Shown here: piece after piece, positions 1-6,202 of the stretch
Numbering within the stretch: the stretch's first letter is position 1
Layout of the letters: each line of letters begins with the position of its first letter
DNA from: an uncultured Blautia sp.
GTDB taxonomy: Bacteria > Bacillota > Clostridia > Lachnospirales > Lachnospiraceae
Direction of reading: 5' to 3'
DNA length: 8,123 nucleotides
Assembly (NCBI GenBank): GCA_934409175.1
Contig: CAKRVX010000092.1
Coordinates: forward strand, 1-8,123
Translations under genes and position numbers: made by a program
Notes under the pieces: generated by a model
The model's input: only the letters and a program-made list of their open reading frames with translations
Databases searched by the model: none
What the model was told of the DNA's origin: nothing

Positions 1-7
1 CAATTAA

Positions 8-17
8 CTCTCCTTCC
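8..17 (-). promoter_or_regulatory. Ribosome binding site of a gene starting just left of the window
   Basis: Read on the minus strand, positions 17 to 8 give GGAAGGAGAG, a strong match to the Shine-Dalgarno sequence, followed by seven bases (TTAATTG) to the window edge. That spacing would place a start codon at or just beyond the edge. No part of the coding region is visible, so the gene cannot be named. It lies after the rsmA terminator, so it is probably a separate transcription unit on the same strand, though I see no convincing promoter in the roughly 40 bases available. Confidence 0.5.
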
Positions 18-43
18 TTTTAAAAAATAAATTTGAACGTAAC

Positions 44-78
44 AAAAAAGCATCCGACCAGCCATCGGATGCTTTTTT
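44..78 (-). terminator. Rho-independent terminator after rsmA
   Basis: A perfect 14-bp inverted repeat (44-57 with 65-78) encloses a 7-base loop. The stem has a GC-containing core, GCATCCGA, flanked by an A tract on one side and a T tract on the other, so on the minus strand it is a hairpin followed by a U-run. It begins 11 bases after the rsmA stop codon and closes the operon that reads leftward from dnaA. The symmetric A and T tracts mean it could also work in the opposite direction. Confidence 0.93.
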
Positions 79-88
79 CATGTTATTT

Positions 89-955
89 TTATACTTCAAA
101 TGCATTTGATAAATTTGCAAACTGCTCCAATGTAAGAGCCTCTCCCCTCACATTTAATGATAATCCACAGATATTTAATGCATTTTCAATTTCTTCCTTG
201 GAAAAATGAAGTTCCGTTGAATTTTTAAGACCATTTACCAGCGTTTTCCTTCTCTGATTGAAAGAAGCACGTATCAGCCTGAACATCAATTTTTCATCTT
301 TTACCTGAACCGGAGGACATTCATATCTTTCGAGACGTATTACAGCGCTTCCTACCTTTGGACGCGGCATAAAACAATTCGGCGGAACATTTGCCACAAT
401 TTCAGGTCGAGCATAATACTGAACTGCCAGTGACAGTGCTCCATAGTCCTTGGTTCCCGGTCCCACCTGCATTCTGTCTGCAACTTCTTTCTGAACCATA
501 ATGGTAATGGATTCAATGGGAACCTGATTTTCAAATAATCCCATAATAATAGGGGTAGTAATGTAATATGGCAAATTTGCTACCACCTTTATAGGACGTC
601 CCTGATTTTTCTCCAGAGCAAGTTTTCTAATATCCACTTTCAGAATGTCATCATTAATGACTGTTACATTATCCCAATCTTTCAGCGTATCCTTAAGAAT
701 TGGAATCAGCGTTTTATCAATTTCAACAGCTGCAACTTCCCTCGCAGCCTCTGCCAGATATTGTGTCATAGTGCCAATACCCGGCCCAATTTCCAGCACA
801 AAGTCATCCTTTGTAATCTCTGCAGATGCAATTATTTTTTCCAGAACATGGGTATCGATCAGAAAATTCTGACCAAACCTTTTCTGGAATGCAAAGTTAT
901 ATTTCTGAAGTACCTCTATGGTACATTTAGGATCTCCCAGATAAGGTCTGGCCAT
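89..955 (-). CDS. rsmA: 16S rRNA (adenine(1518)-N(6)/adenine(1519)-N(6))-dimethyltransferase RsmA (KsgA)
   Basis: RsmA uses S-adenosylmethionine to dimethylate two adjacent adenines in the 3'-terminal helix of 16S rRNA late in 30S assembly; its loss is known to give kasugamycin resistance. Counting from the chosen start, the 288-residue protein shows the family entry motif GQNFL (28-32), the SAM-binding motif LEIGPGIGTMT (54-64), the catalytic NLPYYIT (127-133), FMPRPKVGSAV (195-205) and SFNQRRKTL (231-239). The frame stays open to an ATG at 1015, but that start overlaps the end of the upstream gene and has no well-spaced ribosome site. The ATG at 955 follows AAAAGGAAG by 8 bases and gives the usual family length and N-terminus (MARPYLGDP). 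It lies 28 bases after the upstream gene and is probably cotranscribed with it. Confidence 0.95.
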   Translation of the reverse strand: MARPYLGDPKCTIEVLQKYNFAFQKRFGQNFLIDTHVLEKIIASAEITKDDFVLEIGPGIGTMTQYLAEAAREVAAVEIDKTLIPILKDTLKDWDNVTVINDDILKVDIRKLALEKNQGRPIKVVANLPYYITTPIIMGLFENQVPIESITIMVQKEVADRMQVGPGTKDYGALSLAVQYYARPEIVANVPPNCFMPRPKVGSAVIRLERYECPPVQVKDEKLMFRLIRASFNQRRKTLVNGLKNSTELHFSKEEIENALNICGLSLNVRGEALTLEQFANLSNAFEV

Positions 956-983
956 ACTTATTACTTCCTTTTCATCTGAATTT

Positions 984-3431
984 TTATTTACTGAAATCTT
1001 TTTCATACAGAACAATATAACCTTCTTTATCTGTACGTTTCTTGGAAATATTACGCTGGAATTTACGGATTCCGCCCTGTGATTTCACAATTGCTGTATC
1101 TATCAGGTTTTTAACTGCGCCAACGTTCATCGGTTCGTCTTCTTTCTGATTAATTCCAATCAGATTATACAAAGCCAGCATTCCCATCTGATCGATAATG
1201 TATCCATTTTCTTTTGTATACACTCTAGCAAAATTTACCAGTTCGTCATTGGTAAATACAGGAATATTGATCATAGAGGTAAATTTCTGCACAAATTTCG
1301 GGAATCTCGCCATCAATTTACGCATACCTATTTTTTCATCTTCAATTATTACCGTAAGTCCATCTGTATTAACTTCCATTGCTTTGTCCAGCATTTCTAC
1401 CGTTTCCGGAGTCAGCTGATTTGCATTTTCAATTACCAGGAAACCACCGGCAAGTTTTGCAAATATTTTATATATATTTTTACCATTAATCTGTTCAGCA
1501 AAAACATACGCAACTTTAGACGCTTCCAGATTTAATTCCTTACAGATTGCCGGAATAAGTCCTGAAATCAGTCTGGTTTTGCCACACTCTCTTCCACCCA
1601 TTACAATAATATTTCCGGTCTTTGACGTTTTATCTGCTGCAGCCATCTGCACATCACATAAAGTGTCAATAAGCTGTTCTTTCATTCCCGGAACCTTTAC
1701 AAAATATGTAAACAGCTGTTTTTCCTCATCACTTAATTCCTTCTCTCTTGGAATAATGTTACGAGGATCCCTTTCTTCTTCCGGTTTCAGAGATTCTATA
1801 AAACGTTCCAGTTCTTCCTCTTCTGTAAGATTTTCTTTCTCCTGCGGTTCTTCTGGAATTGTTCCTTCCGCCTTTTCAGGTGCTTCCGGTTCAGTATCTT
1901 CCTTCTTCACTTCAGGTCCACGCAAAAATTCGGCTTCTGCGCTCTGCAGATCTTCTTCTGTAAGATTTTCATCCTCATCATCCAGCAAAAGATCCGGCAT
2001 TGGAATACTGTTCGTGGTATCTGTGGATGATTCTGAGGAATCTTCTTCTGCAGTATCCATGTGCAGAAAATCTGGCTCCTCAAGCTCAGTATCTGTTTTT
2101 TCAGTTTCTTCCTGAACTACTTCATTCTCTTTATTTTCTTTATCCTTTTCATTTTCTTCCGGAAGTTCTTCTTTTTCTTCTTTTGGAATTTCAATTCCCT
2201 GAGCACTGGCAGCAGCCAGAATAGTATCTTCCAGATTAAATTCTCCGTCTGAAATCCGTTTAAAATCTGTTTTGGTAATATCCGGAACTTTTGGCGCACT
2301 GCTCATTTCCATATTTTTCATGGATTCCGGAATTTTTAATTCAGGAAGCTTCATTGTCTTGGAAAAATCAACAGGATCAGCTATTGTTTCCTTCTTTTCT
2401 TCCTCTTTTTGGATTACCGGATTTTCTCCTGGTTTTTTAGGCTCAGCCTCCAGCTCTGGCACATTTTCCGGCTCTTTTTCAGTTACATCACTTTTTATGA
2501 TTTCCTCCGGAATATCTTCAGAATCGGTTTCTTTTACCAGATTCTGAGATTCTCCCTCCATAAGAGTATCTTCTTCCCTTTTCTTTCCACCAAAAACATC
2601 GCGGATTCCTCTGGAAATTTTATCCTGGATATTTTTCATATCACTGATATTCTGTTCCGTAACTGGAATGCTGGCAATTGTACGTTCTGCTGCAGGAGTT
2701 TCAGCTACATTCTCCTCTGAATCTTCTGAATTATCCTGTGCATTATCTTCTTCATTCTTTTCTTCGTCAGTTTTTTTCAATTTCATCTCTTTCGCTTCTT
2801 CCGGAGTGAGCAGTTTCGGAACAAACTGTTTTTCATATTTAGCTTTTTCCTCTCCTGTCAGCTCACCCATGCGAAGCTTCAGATCATATGCCTTCGTAAC
2901 ATATTTTCCCTCACTGAACCACAAAATAATTTCATTACACAGATCCAGACATTTCTGTTTTTCGCCCGCTTTATAATACAGTGCAGCCAGTTCATAGGAC
3001 CATTTCTCAGTAAATTCCTGTTCTTTGTATTCCTCCAGGATTCTCATCTGTTCATTTAAAGAAGTACCTTTTGCCCTGGCAATCTTATACTGAAGAATAT
3101 ACTGCATATTATCGTTGGATGCTACCTGTTTATATTCTTCAAAAAATTCCTCAGCTTCATCAATATCCTTCATCCTTAATGAAATTTCAATAAGACGATA
3201 AAGTATGTTTTTTCCAATAGATGCTTTATGGTAGGCCAGTAAGAAAATCTCCTTACTATCTTCATATCTGCCATTCGCAGCATAAATCTCACCAACTATG
3301 CACAGAGTCCGGACATTTTTTACGCGACGCCAGTCTATACTGTCAACGATCCCCATGGCACCTTTATAGTCCTTTTTCTGAACCAGTTTATTGATCTCTT
3401 CCAGTTTTATCCGAAATTCTTCCTTGTCCAA
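984..3431 (-). CDS. Unnamed protein: TPR-like helices, long acidic linker, SpoVK/CbbX-like AAA domain
   Basis: I do not recognise a named family. Residues are numbered from the in-frame ATG at 3479 (831 residues); subtract 16 for the preferred TTG start at 3431. Residues 20-205 are paired amphipathic helices of TPR type (for example GEIYAANGRYEDSKEIF, 63-79). Residues 225-585 are a long Glu/Lys/Pro/Ser-rich, probably disordered acidic linker. Residues 590-805 resemble the AAA domain of SpoVK/CbbX: Walker A GGRECGKT (628-635), Walker B region GFLVIENANQLT (679-690), a sensor-1-like strand LTVIIEDE (708-715), and KFTSMINIPVFTNDELVNFA (732-751), which parallels SpoVK's SRFP..IDFPDYS segment. The Walker B Asp-Glu is Glu-Asn and the expected arginine finger is Lys732, so ATP hydrolysis is doubtful. 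No signal peptide or membrane segment is seen, so it is probably cytoplasmic. TTG is preferred because GGTGA lies 5 bases upstream of it, whereas the ATG at 3479 lies inside a good promoter. The biological role is unknown. Confidence 0.85.
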   Translation of the reverse strand: MDKEEFRIKLEEINKLVQKKDYKGAMGIVDSIDWRRVKNVRTLCIVGEIYAANGRYEDSKEIFLLAYHKASIGKNILYRLIEISLRMKDIDEAEEFFEEYKQVASNDNMQYILQYKIARAKGTSLNEQMRILEEYKEQEFTEKWSYELAALYYKAGEKQKCLDLCNEIILWFSEGKYVTKAYDLKLRMGELTGEEKAKYEKQFVPKLLTPEEAKEMKLKKTDEEKNEEDNAQDNSEDSEENVAETPAAERTIASIPVTEQNISDMKNIQDKISRGIRDVFGGKKREEDTLMEGESQNLVKETDSEDIPEEIIKSDVTEKEPENVPELEAEPKKPGENPVIQKEEEKKETIADPVDFSKTMKLPELKIPESMKNMEMSSAPKVPDITKTDFKRISDGEFNLEDTILAAASAQGIEIPKEEKEELPEENEKDKENKENEVVQEETEKTDTELEEPDFLHMDTAEEDSSESSTDTTNSIPMPDLLLDDEDENLTEEDLQSAEAEFLRGPEVKKEDTEPEAPEKAEGTIPEEPQEKENLTEEEELERFIESLKPEEERDPRNIIPREKELSDEEKQLFTYFVKVPGMKEQLIDTLCDVQMAAADKTSKTGNIIVMGGRECGKTRLISGLIPAICKELNLEASKVAYVFAEQINGKNIYKIFAKLAGGFLVIENANQLTPETVEMLDKAMEVNTDGLTVIIEDEKIGMRKLMARFPKFVQKFTSMINIPVFTNDELVNFARVYTKENGYIIDQMGMLALYNLIGINQKEDEPMNVGAVKNLIDTAIVKSQGGIRKFQRNISKKRTDKEGYIVLYEKDFSK

Positions 3432-3461
3432 TATATTCACCAACTTTCCATAATTGTTCTC

Positions 3462-3490
3462 AGTGTAACATAAGCCCATACCCTTGTCAA
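3462..3490 (-). promoter_or_regulatory. Predicted sigma-A promoter for the TPR/AAA-like gene
   Basis: On the minus strand a perfect -35 TTGACA (3490-3485) is followed after exactly 17 bases by TACACT (3467-3462), with TG at the extended -10 position directly before it (TGT TACACT). Transcription would start near 3455, downstream of the ATG at 3479 but upstream of the ribosome site (3441-3437) and TTG at 3431. This would let the gene and rsmA be expressed apart from dnaA-dnaN-yaaA-recF. The call rests on sequence match only. Confidence 0.6.
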
Positions 3491-3506
3491 AAGGTATTGA
3501 TCAAGG
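3482..3506 (-). repeat. Inverted repeat over the recF stop codon and the -35 box
   Basis: CCTTGTCAA (3482-3490) pairs with TTGATCAAGG (3497-3506) apart from one bulged base, around a 6-base loop. No T-run follows on either strand, so it does not look like a terminator. It covers the recF stop codon and the -35 box of the predicted downstream promoter, so it could be an operator or an mRNA processing hairpin; neither is shown by the sequence. Confidence 0.4.
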
Positions 3507-4583
3507 CTGATAAACCTTTCCCTGCACTACCTGAAAGACCTTATTTATCTGAAACTGATGACTGACAAAATCATCAAGGCCTGTACAGGTGATCATAGTC
3601 TGGATATCATGAATACTCTCCAGAAGATATGTCTGTCTGCTACTGTCCAGCTCCGACAGAACATCATCCAGAAGCAGGATTGGTGTATCTTTTATTTTCC
3701 GTTTTACAATGTATATTTCTGATAATTTCAGGGAAAGTGCCGCCGTGCGCTGCTGTCCCTGAGAACCATATCTGCGAATATCAATGTCATTTGCCCTTAC
3801 ACAAAGATCATCTCTGTGAGGACCGGCACAGGTCATCTTCATACGCATATCTCTATCCCGGTTTTCTGCTGTTACTTTTTCAAGTTCTTCTGCTGTACAA
3901 CTGGGTTCATATATGACTTCAAGAGTTTCCGCTCCACCTGTAAGACTCTTATGAATGTCCTGAATAATCTGATTCAGCTCTTCTACAAATTTCTGACGCT
4001 TTTCTATAATCCTGCGTCCATATTCCACCATTTGCATGTCCCAGATATCAAGAGTTCCTTTTAGTTCAGGTCTTACATATAAATCTTTCAAAAGCTTATT
4101 TCTCTGATTTACAATATGGTTATAAGAAGCCAGATCCGTCAGATATATTTTATCAAGCTGACACAGCTCCAGATCCAGAAATCTGCGACGCTCTCCCGGT
4201 CCGTTTTTTATAATATTTAAATCCTCGGGAGAAAAGAACACCATATTTACAACTCCGAACAGCTCACTTGCCTTTTTGATCGGCAATCCGTTAATGGCTA
4301 CACCCTTGGCCTTATTCCGTCTCAGATGCATATCTACTTTATATGTCATTTCATTTCTTCTTACCATCATCCGGATATGCGCCTCATCCTGCCCGAAATG
4401 AATGATTTCTTTATCCTTGCTTCCCTTATGAGATTTGGTAGTTCCACATAAATAAAGAGATTCCAGGATGTTTGTTTTACCCTGGGCATTATTACCATAG
4501 AAAATATTGGTTCCCTGATCAAATTCCAGCTCCAGTGAATCATAATTTCTGAAATTTTTTAACTGAACGGATTCAATATACAT
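3501..4583 (-). CDS. recF: DNA replication and repair protein RecF
   Basis: RecF is an SMC-like ABC ATPase that, with RecO and RecR, helps load RecA at single-stranded gaps and stalled forks. The 360-residue protein has the normal family length and all main motifs: the N-terminal LKNFRNY segment (8-14), Walker A GNNAQGKT (30-37), FFSPEDL (116-122), GPHRDDL (254-260), the ABC signature YGSQGQQRT (272-280) and Walker B with D-loop LLLDDVLSELD (303-313). The ATG lies 4 bases after the yaaA stop codon, and its ribosome site (AGGTGA on the minus strand) overlaps that stop, suggesting translational coupling. Only 21 bases separate recF from the in-frame ATG of the next gene, although the likely start there is further downstream. 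Confidence 0.97.
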   Translation of the reverse strand: MYIESVQLKNFRNYDSLELEFDQGTNIFYGNNAQGKTNILESLYLCGTTKSHKGSKDKEIIHFGQDEAHIRMMVRRNEMTYKVDMHLRRNKAKGVAINGLPIKKASELFGVVNMVFFSPEDLNIIKNGPGERRRFLDLELCQLDKIYLTDLASYNHIVNQRNKLLKDLYVRPELKGTLDIWDMQMVEYGRRIIEKRQKFVEELNQIIQDIHKSLTGGAETLEVIYEPSCTAEELEKVTAENRDRDMRMKMTCAGPHRDDLCVRANDIDIRRYGSQGQQRTAALSLKLSEIYIVKRKIKDTPILLLDDVLSELDSSRQTYLLESIHDIQTMITCTGLDDFVSHQFQINKVFQVVQGKVYQP

Positions 4584-4587
4584 TCGC

Positions 4588-4797
4588 TCACCTGATTACT
4601 TTAATTTCTTTTCCATCATAGGAAACAATATCGCCTTCATAAACTTTACGTCCACGACGTTCATCTATCTCTCCGTTTACCTTTACCAGGCCGTCAGTGA
4701 TCACATATTTCGCTTCTACCCCATCCTGTACCAGATCTGCAAGTTTCAGTAACTGCCCCAGTTTTATAAATTCATCTCTGATCTTAATTTCTTCCAT
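4588..4797 (-). CDS. yaaA: S4 domain-containing protein YaaA (small RNA-binding protein)
   Basis: This 69-residue protein is almost entirely one S4 RNA-binding fold: IKLGQLLKLADLVQDG (11-26) followed by the turn and strand YVITDGLVKVNGEIDERRGRK in which VNGE and the basic RRGRK stretch are typical of RNA contact. Small S4 proteins in this position between dnaN and recF are widely conserved in Firmicutes; the B. subtilis counterpart has been linked to large ribosomal subunit assembly, a role assumed here by homology and position. The dnaN stop codon TAG (4811-4809) is part of the yaaA ribosome site TAGGAG, and the ATG follows AGGAG by 8 bases, so translation is probably coupled to dnaN. Confidence 0.93.
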   Translation of the reverse strand: MEEIKIRDEFIKLGQLLKLADLVQDGVEAKYVITDGLVKVNGEIDERRGRKVYEGDIVSYDGKEIKVIR

Positions 4798-4808
4798 CTT
4801 CTTAACTC

Positions 4809-5924
4809 CTATCTTGATTGATTCTGGTTGATATTTACCGGCAGAATCAGATATGTGTAATTTTCATTATCATCTCTGATAAAACATGGTGCTTTTGGAT
4901 TTACGAGGTAGATATTAATTGTTTCATCATCGATTACTTTCAACGCATCAATTAAAAATCTCGGATTAAATCCTATCAGGATATCTTTACCTTCTTTTTC
5001 AATATCAATACTTTCATTCATAGAACCCATTGCAGAATCAATTCTCAGTTCCATACTATTATCTGTAATTTCAATAATAATAGGTTTCTTTTCTCCCTCT
5101 CTTACAAGAAGTGTTGCTCTGTCAATACAATCCAGGAATTCTTTTTTATTGATATTTATTTTGGTTTCGTAATCACTGGAAAGCATCTGATCAATTCTGA
5201 AATATTCACCTTCAATCAATCTGGAAACAACTATCGTCTGATCAAATTCAAATAAAATATGATTTTTGGAAAAATAAATATTAACCAGATCATCCAGTTC
5301 TCCTGAAAGAATCTTGCTGATTTCATTTAATGTCTTTCCAGGAACAACAACTTTCCTGTCGGAATAATCTTTCTTCAGCTCCATGCGTCTGATTGCGATA
5401 CGATGTCCATCCAGAGAAACTATTTTCAGAAAATTATCTTTAATTTCAAATAATTCTCCTGTCATTAATTTGTTTGTTTCATTAGACGCAATTGAAAATA
5501 TTGTCTGACGAATCATTTCTTTTAAAGTAAACTGGGAAATAGTTAGGCTTTCTTCTCGTTCAATTATTGGGAGATATGCAAAATCTTCTCCTGATTTACC
5601 AGGAATTGTAAACTTGGCTTTTTCACAGGTAATGGTGGCCGTAAGTTTATCATCAGTTTTAATAGTAACATTACTATCTGGCAGTCTTCGAATAATTTCA
5701 TAAAAGATTTTTGCATCCAGAGCTATAATACCTTTTTCTTCAATAACTCCCTCTACGATTGTTTCAATTCCCAGTTCCATATCATTGGTAGTAAATTTGA
5801 TCTGGTTTGTTGTTGCATCTATTAATATACATTCCAGAATAGGCATTGTTGTTTTTGATGGTACTGCTTTAAGGGAGATACTTACACTTTTGAGTAAGTT
5901 GTTTTTGGAACATATGATTTTCAT
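4809..5924 (-). CDS. dnaN: DNA polymerase III subunit beta (sliding clamp)
   Basis: DnaN forms a ring-shaped dimer that encircles DNA and tethers the replicative polymerase and many repair proteins. The 371-residue product has the normal length for three repeated clamp folds, begins MKIICSKNNLLKSVS with the usual amphipathic first helix, contains LDGHRIAIRRME in the second-domain position typical of the family, and ends with the conserved YLILPVNI that forms part of the partner-binding pocket. The ribosome site GAAAGGAAG (5944-5936) is 11 bases from the ATG, rather far, and the gap is filled almost entirely by a perfect DnaA box. No strong promoter was found in front of the gene, so it is probably transcribed at least partly from dnaA. 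Confidence 0.97.
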   Translation of the reverse strand: MKIICSKNNLLKSVSISLKAVPSKTTMPILECILIDATTNQIKFTTNDMELGIETIVEGVIEEKGIIALDAKIFYEIIRRLPDSNVTIKTDDKLTATITCEKAKFTIPGKSGEDFAYLPIIEREESLTISQFTLKEMIRQTIFSIASNETNKLMTGELFEIKDNFLKIVSLDGHRIAIRRMELKKDYSDRKVVVPGKTLNEISKILSGELDDLVNIYFSKNHILFEFDQTIVVSRLIEGEYFRIDQMLSSDYETKININKKEFLDCIDRATLLVREGEKKPIIIEITDNSMELRIDSAMGSMNESIDIEKEGKDILIGFNPRFLIDALKVIDDETINIYLVNPKAPCFIRDDNENYTYLILPVNINQNQSR

Positions 5925-5926
5925 AA

Positions 5927-5935
5927 TGTGTATAA
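5927..5935 (-). promoter_or_regulatory. Perfect DnaA box between the dnaN ribosome site and start codon
   Basis: The minus strand reads TTATACACA, an exact match to the DnaA-box consensus TTATNCACA. It begins directly after the ribosome site GAAAGGAAG and ends two bases before the dnaN ATG. It is isolated by about 70 bp from the next box. It could mark the far edge of the origin unwinding region or act as a DnaA roadblock on dnaN transcription; both are inference. Confidence 0.75.
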
Positions 5936-5954
5936 CTTCCTTTCTGATGAATGT

Positions 5955-6025
5955 GTTTTTTTTATATAGTATTAATTAAAAGAAATTCGTCGTCGCCGCC
6001 GTAGGGGATGTGAATATGTGAAAAA
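5955..6025 (-). other. Candidate DNA unwinding element with GC block and tandem DnaA boxes
   Basis: Read on the minus strand from dnaA toward dnaN, two abutting near-consensus boxes, TTTTTCACA (6025-6017) and ATATTCACA (6017-6009), are followed by TCCCCTA, then five CGR triplets (CGG, CGG, CGA, CGA, CGA; 6001-5987), then an AT-rich run to about 5955. This order of tandem boxes, GC block, triplet-periodic element and AT-rich DNA matches the basal unwinding unit described for B. subtilis. The triplets themselves, however, are not the usual DnaA-trio sequence. Confidence 0.6.
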
Positions 6026-6202
6026 CTCTTATAACGGTTGATTTTCAGAGGTTTTTGAATATGGATAACTTCGTGTACAGACCAGGTTAAAGTATGTGAA
6101 TAACTTGTGCACAACTTCAAGGTCAAAATTCGGCCTAAAAGTTATGCACATTTATACACATTCAATCAACATATTATACACATGTTATACAGATGGTTAT
6201 CC

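Noticed and set aside
956..1015. Longer rsmA start (ATG at 1015, or at 1006) adding about 20 N-terminal residues
   Set aside because: It overlaps the end of the upstream gene, lacks a well-spaced ribosome site, and the extra residues are not typical of RsmA. The ATG at 955 has AAAAGGAAG at good spacing.
1579..2115. Plus-strand open frame of 178 codons rich in Ser and Phe
   Set aside because: It is the antisense shadow of the Glu/Lys-rich acidic linker on the minus strand; the Ser/Phe composition is what GAA/GAG-rich coding gives in reverse, and no ribosome site precedes it.
6091..6126. Possible dnaN promoter on the minus strand (TTGACC or TTGAAG as -35 with TATTCA or CATACT as -10)
   Set aside because: Each pairing has a poor -10 or off-optimal spacing, and the hexamers overlap DnaA boxes that explain the sequence better. 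A dedicated dnaN promoter remains possible.
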